Source of the DNA: Cylindrospermum sp. NIES-4074
Lineage (GTDB): Bacteria > Cyanobacteriota > Cyanobacteriia > Cyanobacteriales > Nostocaceae
Reading direction: 5' to 3'
NCBI GenBank assembly: GCA_003994795.1
Contig: AP018269.1
Coordinates: 2,658,558-2,722,557 of the forward strand
DNA length: 64,000 nucleotides
Positions 1-9,565 of this stretch are shown piece by piece. Under the pieces are notes generated by a model that saw only the letters and a list, made by a program, of their open reading frames with translations, was not told the DNA's origin and ran no database searches. The first letter of the stretch is position 1; each line of letters starts with the position of its first letter. The translations under genes were made by a program, and so were the position numbers.

Positions 1-2972
1 AAGATTATTTACACCGATTATTAGAATTTAAACATCTTTCAGCATTGGAAGCCATAAATAATAATATTCTCGACAAAAATATTCGCTACCAGTTAAATAA
101 TTTTTCCCCAGAATATGCCAGAGCAATTATTCAAAAATTAACTGAGCGATCGCAATTTAATTTAGAACCTGCTTTGATTGATGCCTTAGTCGAAGATTTA
201 TCAGCAGAATTGGGAGAAGTCCGCCCCATTGAATTACAAGTCGTGGGAGCTACACTGCAAGACGAACGCATTACTAGGCTAGAGCAATATCAGCCTTATC
301 GACCAAATAAACTCATTGAACGTTATATTAAGGAACTGATTAAAGATTGCGGTCAGGAAAATGAAAGAGCAGCTTTACTCGTTTTATATTTATTAACAGA
401 TGAAAGCAACAAACGACCATTTAAAACTCGTGCTGAGTTAGCTGCTGAGTTAGCAGAATTAGAAGATGCTGCCAAATTAGAGTTAGTCTTAGATATTTTA
501 GTGCGTTCCGGTTTAGTGGTAGTATTTCCCGATGTTCCCGAACGCTATCAACTAATTCATGATTATTTAGTAGACTTGATTCGCTACCTGCAACAACAGG
601 AATCAAGCTTACAAGCACAACTTGACCAGTTACGCCATAAAGTAGACCAAAGTCAAGCAGAAATAGAGCGCCTCACCAGCGAACTTAAGCAAAAAAAGCA
701 GCAAGCCAAACTGGTGGAGACTCACCCCCAACAAGGATTAGATTTAGTTACAGAATTACGAGAACTACGCAAGCGCGAAGAACTAAGTCAGTTAGAAATT
801 GAACACCTGCGAGCAGAACTCAAAGAAAAAGAATTAACCACTCAATTAGCAGAAAGTCAAGAAAAACAACGGTTAAGTGAAGTTCGTTTAAATCGTTCCC
901 TAAAAATTGCCTTGGGTGCTTCCGCTTTTGCCATATTCGGCTTAACTATTTCCATTGTCACAGCAGTAGATAGCGAAATTAAAACCCTCAGTGCATCTAG
1001 TGAAGCGCTGTTTGCTTCCGAAAAAGGTATCGATGCTTTAAAGGAAGGTTTAAAGGCGGGGCGAAAATTACAAAAGAATATTTGGGTAGATGCCTATACG
1101 CGGCAATTGGTGCTAACGTCTCTATACCAGGCAGTTTACGGGGTGAAAGAGCGCAACCGTTTGGAGGGGCATTCATCTGGAGTTAATAACGCCACATTTA
1201 GTCCAGATGGTTCTTTGATTGCCTCAGCTAGCGCAGATACAACGATTAAACTTTGGCGTGCTGATGGTAGCTTATTCAAAACCTTGCCTGGGCAGGAATA
1301 TGTGGTGAATAGCGTCAGTTTTAGCCCTGATGGTCAGATAATTGCTTCTGCCAGTCAAGATAAAACGGTGAAACTCTGGAGTCGGGAAGGGCAATTACTT
1401 AATACTTTATCAGGGCATGAAGCTGTGGTAAATGGTGTCTGTTTTAGCCCCGATGGTCAAATCATTGCTTCTGCGAGTACCGACAAGACGGTGAAACTCT
1501 GGAGTCGGGAAGGTAAGCTGCTTAATACTTTGAAAGGGTTTGGTAAGGCGGTATTGGATGTAGCTTGGTCGCCTGATGGTCAAATCATTGCTGCCGCTAG
1601 TGGTGACAATACAGTCAAATTGTGGAGTCGGGAAGGTAAATTACTGAATACCTTAAAAGGAAATGATGATGCAGTTAAAAGTGTAACTTGGTCGCCTGAT
1701 GGTCAAATTATTGCCGCTGCGAGTTTAGATAAGAATATCAAACTGTGGAGTCGGGAAGGTAAGTTTCTGAGAACTTTGTCGGGGCATAGTGCTGGTGTTA
1801 CTAGTGTGAGTTTTAGCCATGATGGTCAAACGATCGCATCTGCTAGTACAGATGAGACAATTAAACTCTGGAGTCGGTCTGGTGTGTTGCTAGGAACTCT
1901 CAGGGGACATAACAATTGGGTGAATAGTGTTAGTTTTAGCCCTGACGATCGCACTTTGATTTCAGCTAGTCGCGACAAAACTATTAAACTTTGGCGTTGG
2001 GATGAGGTTTTACAGCGCAACCCCAGAATTGATAATGATTTGATTACTAGCATTAGTTATAGTCCCGATGGTCGGGTTTTAGCGGTAGGGAGTCGAGATA
2101 AAACCGTGAAAATTTGGAGTCGTGACAGTAAACTGCTTAACACCTTAAGAGGTCATCAGGATCAAGTCTGGGGTATAGCTTGGGCACCTGATGGTCAAGC
2201 GATCGCATCTGCTAGCAAAGATAAAACTGTGAAACTCTGGAGTCGTAACGGTAAATTGCTGAAAACCTTATCAGGTCATGATGATGCGGTGTTGGGTGTA
2301 GCTTGGGCACCTGATGGTAATGCGATCGCATCTGCTAGCAAAGATAAAACCGTGAAACTCTGGAGTCGTGACGGTAAATTGCTCAATGTCTTCAAGGGAC
2401 ATGCTAACGCTGTGAATTGGGTCAGCTTCAGTCCTGATGGCAAGTTTCTGGCATCAGCTAGTGATGATACAACAGTGAAAGTCTGGGGACGAGATGGTAA
2501 ATTTCTATACGATTTAACAGGTCATGAGCGCCGGGTAAATGGTGTAGCTTGGTCGCCTGATAGTCAAAACATAGCATCAGCCAGTATTGATAGTACAGTG
2601 AAACTCTGGAGTCGGGACGGTCGTTTTTTGACTACCCTCACTGGGGATGGTGATGGTTTTATCAGTGTGAGTTTTAGTCCTGATGGTAAAACTCTCGCTG
2701 CTACCAGCGATGATAAAATCAAGCTGTGGAGCCGAGAAGGGACTTTGCTGATTGCTTTAAAAGGCGATAAAGATAATTTAACCAGCGTCAGTTTTAGTCC
2801 TGATGGTAAGACCTTGGCTGCCGGAAGCGGCAACGGTACTGTAATTCTACGTAATTTAGCTGATACAAAGTTAAATAGTTTACTAGCTAGAAGTTGCGAT
2901 TTACTACAAGATTATCTATTGCATAATCCCAAAGTGGCAAAAGGCGATCGCTCATTGTGCGATCGTAAATAA
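1..2972 (+). CDS. WD40-repeat protein, C-terminal part of an nSTAND-type NTPase (5' end outside window)
   Basis: The reading frame is open back to base 3, so the TTG at 45 is not a credible start and the gene begins upstream. The visible part starts with a helical segment that resembles the region following the NTPase domain of cyanobacterial nSTAND-WD40 proteins. A charged coiled coil follows (about residues 195-280 counted from base 45), then one hydrophobic segment near residues 287-310. From about residue 370 there are 14 WD40 repeats with the recurrent pattern SFSPDGQ..ASAS.D.TVKLWSR, enough for two seven-bladed propellers. Such proteins are thought to be signalling or conflict-related scaffolds. 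The NTPase P-loop is not in the window, so that half is inferred. Repeats are very similar to one another, suggesting recent duplication or gene conversion. Confidence 0.85.
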   Translation, partial: DYLHRLLEFKHLSALEAINNNILDKNIRYQLNNFSPEYARAIIQKLTERSQFNLEPALIDALVEDLSAELGEVRPIELQVVGATLQDERITRLEQYQPYRPNKLIERYIKELIKDCGQENERAALLVLYLLTDESNKRPFKTRAELAAELAELEDAAKLELVLDILVRSGLVVVFPDVPERYQLIHDYLVDLIRYLQQQESSLQAQLDQLRHKVDQSQAEIERLTSELKQKKQQAKLVETHPQQGLDLVTELRELRKREELSQLEIEHLRAELKEKELTTQLAESQEKQRLSEVRLNRSLKIALGASAFAIFGLTISIVTAVDSEIKTLSASSEALFASEKGIDALKEGLKAGRKLQKNIWVDAYTRQLVLTSLYQAVYGVKERNRLEGHSSGVNNATFSPDGSLIASASADTTIKLWRADGSLFKTLPGQEYVVNSVSFSPDGQIIASASQDKTVKLWSREGQLLNTLSGHEAVVNGVCFSPDGQIIASASTDKTVKLWSREGKLLNTLKGFGKAVLDVAWSPDGQIIAAASGDNTVKLWSREGKLLNTLKGNDDAVKSVTWSPDGQIIAAASLDKNIKLWSREGKFLRTLSGHSAGVTSVSFSHDGQTIASASTDETIKLWSRSGVLLGTLRGHNNWVNSVSFSPDDRTLISASRDKTIKLWRWDEVLQRNPRIDNDLITSISYSPDGRVLAVGSRDKTVKIWSRDSKLLNTLRGHQDQVWGIAWAPDGQAIASASKDKTVKLWSRNGKLLKTLSGHDDAVLGVAWAPDGNAIASASKDKTVKLWSRDGKLLNVFKGHANAVNWVSFSPDGKFLASASDDTTVKVWGRDGKFLYDLTGHERRVNGVAWSPDSQNIASASIDSTVKLWSRDGRFLTTLTGDGDGFISVSFSPDGKTLAATSDDKIKLWSREGTLLIALKGDKDNLTSVSFSPDGKTLAAGSGNGTVILRNLADTKLNSLLARSCDLLQDYLLHNPKVAKGDRSLCDRK

Positions 2973-3080
2973 GATAAAAATTGAACAGGGTGTAGGGTTG
3001 TAGGGTCAATTGGATGGGGATTCAGACCCCATCCAATTACAGTCTACTCAACAAAAAAATGCTGTATTACAGCAACCTTC

Positions 3081-3216
3081 TCAGAACTCAGCACTCAGCA
3101 CTCAGAACTTAGCACTCAGAACTCAGAACTCAGCACTCAGCACTCAGCACTCAGCACTCAGCACTCAGCACTCAGCACTCAGCACTCAGCACTCAGCACT
3201 CAGCACTCAGCACTCA
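3081..3216. repeat. Heptamer short tandem repeat (CTCAGCA)n
   Basis: About 136 bp of a 7-bp unit (ctcagca, with some ctcagaa variants), nearly perfect in its second half. The same heptamer recurs at 32604-32668, 33421-33536 and, on the opposite strand, 46541-46580. Heptamer STRRs are characteristic of Nostoc-type genomes. The frame through it is open only because the 7-bp unit contains no stop; it is not a gene. Confidence 0.9.
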
Positions 3217-3233
3217 TAAAAGTAACAAAATGT

Positions 3234-3260
3234 AAAAACCCCGCTCAGTTTAGAACGAGG
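3234..3260 (-). terminator. Rho-independent terminator for the 34-aa ORF
   Basis: Read on the minus strand, an 8-bp stem (CCTCGTTC / GAGCGGGG, two G-T pairs) with a TAAACT loop is followed by five T. It lies about 40 bp downstream of the stop codon of the minus-strand ORF at 3300-3404, which supports that ORF being transcribed. Confidence 0.7.
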
Positions 3261-3299
3261 CTATATGAAGTTATATTGCAGAAATTTTAAGTTCTGTTT

Positions 3300-3404
3300 T
3301 TAGAACACGCTCATAATTGTGATGATTCCAGCGCTAGTCAACATGATTAAAGCGCCCATAACTATTGATTGGCTCAAGGCGTTTGGCAATTTTGAATCGT
3401 TCAT
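3300..3404 (-). CDS. Putative 34-aa single-pass membrane peptide, unrecognised
   Basis: A minus-strand ORF (ATG at 3404, TAA at 3300-3302) encodes a 34-residue peptide. A short polar N-terminus (MNDSKLPNALSQ) is followed by one hydrophobic helix of about 20 residues ending in MSVF. It has the size and layout of the single-helix subunits of photosystems, cytochrome b6f or NDH-1, but I do not recognise the sequence as any of them. Support comes from the terminator just downstream and the stand-alone position between two plus-strand genes. No clear Shine-Dalgarno sequence is visible, so expression is inferred. Confidence 0.5.
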   Translation of the reverse strand: MNDSKLPNALSQSIVMGALIMLTSAGIITIMSVF

Positions 3405-3663
3405 TTTAGTAAAATACTTGTTTTTTAAAGATACTATTAACGTTATCAGTAACAACATAAATATCTATAAAGGTTGTGTAAAACTTAAAATTATGTTAAG
3501 TTTCTTAGCAAAGTCGATGAGAAACGCTTCACTGAAAGAAATATTACTCAGTAGGTAGAAATACCCGAACTTTGTAATTACCTAATTTCCGAGCGGGATA
3601 TGCGTCTTGATAGGGTAAAATAAAGTTTAAGCAAGGTGAAAAATATTTAACTAGAGAATTATC

Positions 3664-4389
3664 ATGACAGTCTCCACGGCATCTAGAAACCAAACGGCGA
3701 ATTTTGACTTAGACGTACTAAATCAGCAATTTGAAACTGCCACCCCAAAGGACATCCTGGCATGGTCTATAGAGAATATCTCCACAGGACTGATACAAAC
3801 CAGCGCCTTTAACGTGGATGACATGATAATTACTCATATTCTTTATAGTGAACTTAAGCACCCAGTCCCTGTTATATTTCTCGATACCCTGTACCACTTT
3901 CCCCAAACCCTAGAACTAGTAGCTAAAACTAAAGAAATCTATAATCTGGATTTGCAGACATACAAAACTCCAGACGTAGACAGCCGCGAAGCCTTTACAG
4001 CTAAATATGGTGAAGCACTTTGGGACAAAGATATTACCCAATTCCACCACATTACAAAAATTGAACCACTATTACGGGGTTTAGACGAACTGAATACCAT
4101 CGCTTGGATCACTGGACGCCGCCGCGACCAAGCTATCACCCGTGCTAATATGCCTGTATTTGAATTGGATAATCTGGGACGGTTGAAAGTCAATCCCTTA
4201 GCTGCCTGGACACGTCAAAAAAGCTGGGTTTACGTAGCTGAACATGGAGTAATTTACAACCCCCTCCATGACCAAGGTTATCCCAGCATTGGCGACGAAC
4301 CCATCACCACCAAAGTCGGACAAGGCGAAGATGAACGCGCCGGACGTTGGCGGGGAATGGGTAAAACTGAATGTGGTATCCACATTTAG
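3664..4389 (+). CDS. cysH: Phosphoadenosine phosphosulfate (PAPS) reductase
   Basis: A 241-residue soluble enzyme of assimilatory sulfate reduction that reduces PAPS to sulfite using thioredoxin. The family signature is clear: an adenine-nucleotide alpha-hydrolase core (VPVIFLDTLYHFPQT near residue 60), TGRRRDQ near residue 150, NPLAAW, and the C-terminal ECGIHI carrying the single catalytic Cys. The paired-cysteine [4Fe-4S] motifs of plant-type APS reductases are absent, pointing to the PAPS-type enzyme. The ATG at 3664 gives the usual family length. It stands alone, with a repeat-filled spacer downstream. Confidence 0.95.
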   Translation: MTVSTASRNQTANFDLDVLNQQFETATPKDILAWSIENISTGLIQTSAFNVDDMIITHILYSELKHPVPVIFLDTLYHFPQTLELVAKTKEIYNLDLQTYKTPDVDSREAFTAKYGEALWDKDITQFHHITKIEPLLRGLDELNTIAWITGRRRDQAITRANMPVFELDNLGRLKVNPLAAWTRQKSWVYVAEHGVIYNPLHDQGYPSIGDEPITTKVGQGEDERAGRWRGMGKTECGIHI

Positions 4390-4430
4390 TTATAGCCCTC
4401 CCTAATCTACTGAGGTACGAATTTATCTGT

Positions 4431-4481
4431 GTAGCCTTCGGCAAGCCCCTTCTCTACGAGACGCTCCGCGAACGCGTCTAC
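4431..4481. repeat. GC-rich dispersed palindromic repeat
   Basis: The segment starts GTAG, ends CTAC and contains acgctccgcgaacg, a GC-rich word also found at 45505-45596. It is far richer in GC than the surrounding spacer and resembles the REP-like elements dispersed in Nostoc genomes. No coding potential is apparent. Confidence 0.55.
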
Positions 4482-4557
4482 ATCTGTGTTCATCTGTGGT
4501 TAAATAACTTTTCCCGTACCGCACTTACAGCGATTTTCAGGTAAATAGACCACACGG

Positions 4558-4581
4558 TAGGGGCACAGCATTGCTGTGCCC
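4558..4581. repeat. Near-perfect inverted repeat
   Basis: GGGCACAGCA T TGCTGTGCCC forms a 10-bp perfect stem around a single central base, followed by TGTATCC and six T. It could act as a terminator for cysH, though it lies about 170 bp downstream. A similar word is common in Nostoc intergenic DNA (recalled, not checked). Confidence 0.55.
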
Positions 4582-4602
4582 TGTATCCTTTTTTAATTTT
4601 GC

Positions 4603-4642
4603 GGAAAGTCTGAGTGGAGGTTTCCTCCGCTCAGAACTTTCC
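4603..4642. repeat. Long stable hairpin between cysH and sbcD-like gene
   Basis: The arms GGAAAGT-CTGAGTGGAGG and CCTCCGCTCAGA-ACTTTCC pair over about 18 bp, with one bulge and one G-T pair, around a TTT loop. No T-run follows directly. It may be a mobile palindrome, an mRNA stabiliser or a barrier between the two genes. Confidence 0.6.
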
Positions 4643-4725
4643 AAGACGAATTTTTAATTGGAGCGAAGCGCCGGTCATTTAGTTATTAGTATGAATACAA
4701 AGGACAACTGACCACTGCCAAAATT

Positions 4726-5979
4726 ATGATTAAAATCCTCCATCTTTCAGACATCCATATGGGAAGCGGTTTCTCCCACGGACGGATCAATGCCACAACG
4801 GGATTGAATACACGGCTGGAGGATTTTGTCAATACTTTAGCGTTGTGTATTGATCGCGCGATCGCATCTCCTGTAGACATGGTGATATTTGGCGGTGATG
4901 CTTTTCCTGATGCTACACCGCCGCCTTACGTCCAAGAAGCTTTTGCTAGTCAATTTCGTCGTCTTGTAGATGCAGATATCCCCACAGTGTTATTAGTGGG
5001 GAATCATGACCAACATTCTCAAGGGCAGGGAGGCGCAAGTTTAAATATTTACCGCACCTTGGGAGTACCTGGCTTTATTGTGGGGGATACTTTAACTACC
5101 CACCACATCAAAACCCGCAATGGTCAAGTCCAAGTAATTACCCTCCCTTGGTTGACTCGTTCAACTTTGATGACGCGCCAAGAAACTGAAGGTTTGTCTT
5201 TCTCGGAAGTAGGTCAACTGTTAACGGAACGGTTGCAAGTTGTTCTAGAAGCAGAAATCCGCCGCCTTGACCCTGATGTGCCAACGGTGCTTTTGGCTCA
5301 CTTGATGGCTGATAATGCCACTTTGGGTGCAGAACGCTTTTTGGCGGTGGGTAAAGGCTTTACTTTGCCGCTGTCTTTGCTGAGGCGACCCTGTTTTGAT
5401 TATGTAGCCTTGGGACACGTCCACCAACACCAGAACTTGAATAAATCCAACGACCCACCTGTAATTTATCCGGGAAGCATAGAACGGGTAGATTTTAGCG
5501 AAGAAAAGGAAGATAAGGGTTATGTGATGATAGAACTGGAGCGGGGAAACGCTGATTGGGAATTTTGCCCCTTACCAGTCCGGGTTTTCCGCACCATTGA
5601 GGTGGATGTGTCGAAAGCAGATGATCCACAGGCGGCATTAATGAAAGCGATCGCCAAATATAATTTACAAGATGCTGTAGTGCGATTAATTTACAAACTG
5701 CGATCGGAACAATTGGATCTGATTGATAATTCCTCCCTACACGCTGCCTTAAGTTCAGCCCACACCTACACCATTCAACCAGAATTACTCAGTCAATTGG
5801 CTAGACCCCGCATTCCCGAATTAAGTGCCAGTAGCAGCATCGACCCAATGGAAGCTTTGAAAACTTACCTGAATAACCGCGAAGACCTCAAAGACATAGC
5901 TGCATCCATGTTAGAAGCAGCACAGAAGTTGCTAGCAGATGATGTAGAAATCTGGCTAGAAGCTGCCACTCCTGATTAG
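4726..5979 (+). CDS. sbcD: Metallophosphoesterase, SbcD/Mre11-type DNA repair exonuclease
   Basis: The 417-residue protein carries all calcineurin-like phosphoesterase motifs: D9-I-H11, GGD ending at D58, GNHD at 92-95, a histidine in VLLAHLMAD near residue 188, and GHVHQHQ near residue 230. Together they build the two-metal (usually Mn2+) site of SbcD/Mre11 nucleases. SbcD works with the SMC-like ATPase SbcC to open hairpins and protein-blocked ends. No sbcC gene is in the window, so the assignment within the superfamily rests on motif order and length. The ATG at 4726 puts the first metal motif at residue 9, as usual. Confidence 0.85.
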   Translation: MIKILHLSDIHMGSGFSHGRINATTGLNTRLEDFVNTLALCIDRAIASPVDMVIFGGDAFPDATPPPYVQEAFASQFRRLVDADIPTVLLVGNHDQHSQGQGGASLNIYRTLGVPGFIVGDTLTTHHIKTRNGQVQVITLPWLTRSTLMTRQETEGLSFSEVGQLLTERLQVVLEAEIRRLDPDVPTVLLAHLMADNATLGAERFLAVGKGFTLPLSLLRRPCFDYVALGHVHQHQNLNKSNDPPVIYPGSIERVDFSEEKEDKGYVMIELERGNADWEFCPLPVRVFRTIEVDVSKADDPQAALMKAIAKYNLQDAVVRLIYKLRSEQLDLIDNSSLHAALSSAHTYTIQPELLSQLARPRIPELSASSSIDPMEALKTYLNNREDLKDIAASMLEAAQKLLADDVEIWLEAATPD

Positions 5980-6102
5980 CTCAAACCTGATGGAAGATCC
6001 GCAAATCCCAGATTTGTACTTGCTCTGTATCCTGTTTAGCAGAGAATACGGCGTGTGAAAATACACAAATTTATACATTTTTCTGCGGTTAGAAGCAAAT
6101 AC

Positions 6103-6261
6103 ATGAAGTATTTACCAATCATCTTTGTTCGTGGATATGCTGGTACAGACAAAGACGTTGAACATATTTTTTCCAGCTTTCAAGACAATCCAGTTCAGTT
6201 AAGGATAGTTGTAGATTGGGTAGAGCGCATGAGCGTTACCCAACATCGTCAGGTTTACTAA
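6103..6261 (+). pseudogene. Remnant of an esterase/alpha-beta hydrolase N-terminus
   Basis: An ATG at 6103 opens a short frame beginning MKYLPIIFVRGYAGTDKDVE, which resembles the N-terminal strand of cyanobacterial alpha/beta-hydrolase (lipase/esterase-like) proteins. After about 22 residues it no longer looks like that family and it stops at residue 52. No nucleophile elbow (GxSxG) follows. I read it as a degraded gene fragment; a genuine small protein cannot be excluded. Confidence 0.4.
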
Positions 6262-6306
6262 CCATTAAGAATTCCTAAAAAGCTTGTGTAATCTGCTTTT
6301 TAAGTT

Positions 6307-7929
6307 TTAATTTTTAATTTTTAATTCCGAGACAGCGGTACTAGTTGTTTTGCTATCTTTGAGATATTGCACAACTTCTTGATAGATTTGACTACTGACG
6401 CGATCGCCTCGTTTCCCGTCTTCTAGCTTGATGTCATCTATGAAAAAATTAAGTTCAAATTTAATATAAGCATTGCCTTCGTCATCATATTCCATTCCCT
6501 TCACCAAAACTTTAGGCTCCTGCCATTTTTGTCGGGGTTCCTTAAATCGTTCCCGCAACCATTTGTTTAACTCCATCACATAATCATCAAGGCGGGTTTC
6601 TTCGCGTTCGGGATTCGATATTTTTTGATAAAGTCGCTGTGACCGACGTTTCAGCAGATTAATCTTGCGTTCCCACTCATCTGGAATCAGAAACCCATCC
6701 GTATCGAGTACATTAGGGTCACGAATACTGGCGCGATACCATGTCTTAATTAGTTCAATCAGGCTGTCTTGAGAGCGAGTTTCCTCAAATGTAAATATAG
6801 TGCGATTGTTTTGAGTTTCTGTAACCACTTCTAATCCAATTAAACTCAAAACATCTTGATATTCCTGCTGTACATTCTCAATTTCGTCTTGCGTCATTCC
6901 CCCTTTCTCTGCAAATTGCAGCGTTACAACCAAAGCTTCTAGAGCCGGAAAAACTTCCTCCAATTTATCGTTCACTTCCTGTTCAGTCAGCAGACGCAAT
7001 CGACCAATATTCTGCTGATCTGAGAGTTCTTCAAGCTGATAGTAGGAATCAAGCAACTCTAACTTCTGATCAATATCGCCTAAGGTATCGGGATGAGCCA
7101 GAATCGCCTCTTTCATCATTTGTTTTGTTACTTGGAGGTCATATTCTGCCCGAATCTTAACTTCCGTTGAGTATTGATAGTAAGATGTAGGGCGACTGAG
7201 ATTTGTGATCTTCTGGCTTTGCAAGTTGCTGTTAGGAATATAAATATCGCAGTGCTTACTCGGCATATACAGGTGTGTCACCCGCACGCCAATTTTTTGC
7301 AGCACGGCGATCGCACCATCCTCAAGCTGCAAAATATCACCAAATTGAAAGGGGGTGTCAATCAACAACACAACCCCACTAAAGAAGTTTGCTAGAATCC
7401 CCTGGGCTGCAAAGCCGAGGACAAAGGTTGCACCACCCAGCGCTACCCAAATGCCGGTGAGATCCACCCCAAACGATCGCAACACAAAAAAACCAGCAAC
7501 CGTAAAAATTACCACCGGCACCACAGCTTCTAGCAGTGGCAGCAACACATCATCCCACATCGCTTCGGTTTGCTTGGTATATTCCTTGAGGTAATAAATG
7601 AAAACTTGAATGAAGAGTTGCACTAGCCAGTAGCTAATGGCGACAATCAACCCAGCAGCCAACAGATTTTCAAAGCCATCAATAATATTGACGGAAGGTA
7701 AGCGATGGAAGGTAAACTTCAGAATTGCCAGCACAAAAACGGTAAGTGCTGGATAGGCAGAAACATTGAGCGTCACTAATGCAATATCGCGCTCAAACTT
7801 GCGAAAGACTGAACGCAGCACATAAAATAAAATGACATATAGCCCAATTGCACCAACCACTGCAAGCAGCAGATTGGCGAGAACAAACGCCCAGGTATCT
7901 GTTGGAAAAGGCAGGAGTTTTTCTAGCAT
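6307..7929 (-). CDS. MscS-family mechanosensitive ion channel (paralogue 2)
   Basis: A 540-residue inner-membrane protein with about five hydrophobic segments in its first 195 residues. The last, around LGGATFVLGFAAQGILANFF, is the glycine/alanine-rich pore helix of MscS channels, followed by the beta domain (LLIDTPFQFGDIL). The roughly 340-residue cytosolic extension is much longer than E. coli MscS and shared with its neighbour. It begins 11 bp after the stop of the homologous gene at 7941-9533, so the two are probably co-transcribed and arose by tandem duplication. Role: release of solutes on hypo-osmotic stress, inferred from the family. Confidence 0.88.
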   Translation of the reverse strand: MLEKLLPFPTDTWAFVLANLLLAVVGAIGLYVILFYVLRSVFRKFERDIALVTLNVSAYPALTVFVLAILKFTFHRLPSVNIIDGFENLLAAGLIVAISYWLVQLFIQVFIYYLKEYTKQTEAMWDDVLLPLLEAVVPVVIFTVAGFFVLRSFGVDLTGIWVALGGATFVLGFAAQGILANFFSGVVLLIDTPFQFGDILQLEDGAIAVLQKIGVRVTHLYMPSKHCDIYIPNSNLQSQKITNLSRPTSYYQYSTEVKIRAEYDLQVTKQMMKEAILAHPDTLGDIDQKLELLDSYYQLEELSDQQNIGRLRLLTEQEVNDKLEEVFPALEALVVTLQFAEKGGMTQDEIENVQQEYQDVLSLIGLEVVTETQNNRTIFTFEETRSQDSLIELIKTWYRASIRDPNVLDTDGFLIPDEWERKINLLKRRSQRLYQKISNPEREETRLDDYVMELNKWLRERFKEPRQKWQEPKVLVKGMEYDDEGNAYIKFELNFFIDDIKLEDGKRGDRVSSQIYQEVVQYLKDSKTTSTAVSELKIKN

Positions 7930-7940
7930 GGCTTTTAAAT

Positions 7941-9533
7941 CTATTTACTGATGACGTAAGGTTTTATTTGCCTCATAATTTCACGGTAAATTTCACTGTT
8001 GACACGCTCACCTCGCCCGCAAGACTCTAATCGAATATCATCAACAAAATACTCAAGCAGAAATTGGAGAAAAATTGCGCTACTTCCGTAAACGGTTTTT
8101 TCTATTCGCACCTGCGGCTCACAAAGATAACTAGTCTGCTTAAATCTTGTCCTTAACCATTTAAGGAGTTCATTGCAGGAGTCATCCAGTCGTGTTTCCA
8201 CCCGACTGGGATTGAGAAACTTCTTCAGTAAACGTCCTACTCGGCGCTTGAGCATCTCAATTTTGTATTCCCAAGTTTCCGGTAACAGCTGTTGGTCTTC
8301 GTTGGTTAAGTTTGGATCTTTCAACCAGACGCGATACCATTGCCTCAAGAGGTTAATTAGTGACTCTGAAGCATTCGTCTCTTTCAATTGAAATGCCCGC
8401 TGATTGAATTTACGCCGAAATAAGCTTTTTCTTGGGTTGATGTTTTCAAATACGATTGTTAACCCAATTAAATCGAGAATATACACATACTCCTGTTGAA
8501 CAGTCTCGATATCCTCCTGATTAAGTCCTCCCTGTTCTATAATTTGCAGTGTGACAATGAGTGCTTGCAGCGCCCCTTCAATTTCCTCTAGTTTCAAATT
8601 CACCTGCTGTTCTGCTAAAAGGCGATCGCGTCCATTCTGCTTCTTCTCCTGAAGTCCAACCCTAGTAGTCTCCCAGTTGAAGTACTGGTCTAAACACTCT
8701 AACTTGTTGTCAATATCGCCTAATGTATCTGGGTGAGCACAAATAATGCCCTCGATAATCTGGCAAGCAGCATCTAAATCACCTTCAGGTTTTAAGTGAA
8801 GTGCTTTTGAATAATAGACTGGTGAGATGGGACGACTCAGGTTAATGATGGTTTGACTTTGCAATACACTATTGGGAATATAAGCTTCCGTATGATTCTC
8901 AAATAGATAAATCTGCGTGACTCGCAGCCCTATTTTCTTGAGAATTCCATGTTCCCCACTCTCTAATCGCACCACATCTCCAAACTGGAAAGGAGTGTCA
9001 ATCAACAGCACAATGCCGCTAAAGAAGTTGGCCAGAATATCTTTGGTGACAAAACCAACAATGAATCCAACTCCACCCAATGCCACCCAAACTCCAGTTA
9101 AATCAACATTTAAGGCAAATTGCAGGATTAACCCACCACCGATGAAGACAATAGTTACAGGGATAATGCCTTCCAGCAGGGGAATGAGGACATTATCCCA
9201 CATCATTTCGCTCTGCTGTGCAAACTCTTTGAACGAGTGGATCACAACTTGAGTAAAAATTTGAATTGCCCAATAACTGACTGTACCAATTATGCCTGCA
9301 ATCAGCAGTTGATTAATCCAGGTAAAGCCTAGCCCTAGCCTTAAACTAGCGATCGCCAAATTTAAGCCAATCAGAATCAGCACAATGAATGCGGGATAGG
9401 CTGAGACGTAAAGGGCTACAAGCGCAAAATCCCGCTCAAACTTCCGGAACCAAGCGCGCAGCAGATAGAACAGCAATACATATAACAGACCGGCTCCAAT
9501 GGTGGCAGCAATTAGCTTGTAGAAAAACAACAT
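7941..9533 (-). CDS. MscS-family mechanosensitive ion channel (paralogue 1)
   Basis: A 530-residue paralogue of the downstream channel. It has the same arrangement of membrane segments, a pore helix around VGFIVGFVTKDILANFFSG, and the beta-domain word LLIDTPFQFGDVV. The two share long colinear blocks in the cytosolic tail (for example the HPDTLGDID segment and ETRLDD). Here the pore has VTKD where the partner has AAQG, so gating or conductance may differ. It is first in the two-gene unit; no strong Shine-Dalgarno sequence is visible before the ATG at 9533. Confidence 0.88.
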   Translation of the reverse strand: MLFFYKLIAATIGAGLLYVLLFYLLRAWFRKFERDFALVALYVSAYPAFIVLILIGLNLAIASLRLGLGFTWINQLLIAGIIGTVSYWAIQIFTQVVIHSFKEFAQQSEMMWDNVLIPLLEGIIPVTIVFIGGGLILQFALNVDLTGVWVALGGVGFIVGFVTKDILANFFSGIVLLIDTPFQFGDVVRLESGEHGILKKIGLRVTQIYLFENHTEAYIPNSVLQSQTIINLSRPISPVYYSKALHLKPEGDLDAACQIIEGIICAHPDTLGDIDNKLECLDQYFNWETTRVGLQEKKQNGRDRLLAEQQVNLKLEEIEGALQALIVTLQIIEQGGLNQEDIETVQQEYVYILDLIGLTIVFENINPRKSLFRRKFNQRAFQLKETNASESLINLLRQWYRVWLKDPNLTNEDQQLLPETWEYKIEMLKRRVGRLLKKFLNPSRVETRLDDSCNELLKWLRTRFKQTSYLCEPQVRIEKTVYGSSAIFLQFLLEYFVDDIRLESCGRGERVNSEIYREIMRQIKPYVISK

Positions 9534-9565
9534 TTTTTGATCAGGATTAGTCGTTCAAAGCAAAT

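Noticed and set aside
3010..3219. Open frame through the heptamer array after the WD40 gene
   Set aside because: Its product is only the ALSTQHS-type repeat; the unit has no stop codon in that frame.
4390..4725. Small RNA gene suggested by strong hairpins
   Set aside because: The two hairpins resemble dispersed repeats and no promoter-like sequence could be tied to them; kept only as repeats.
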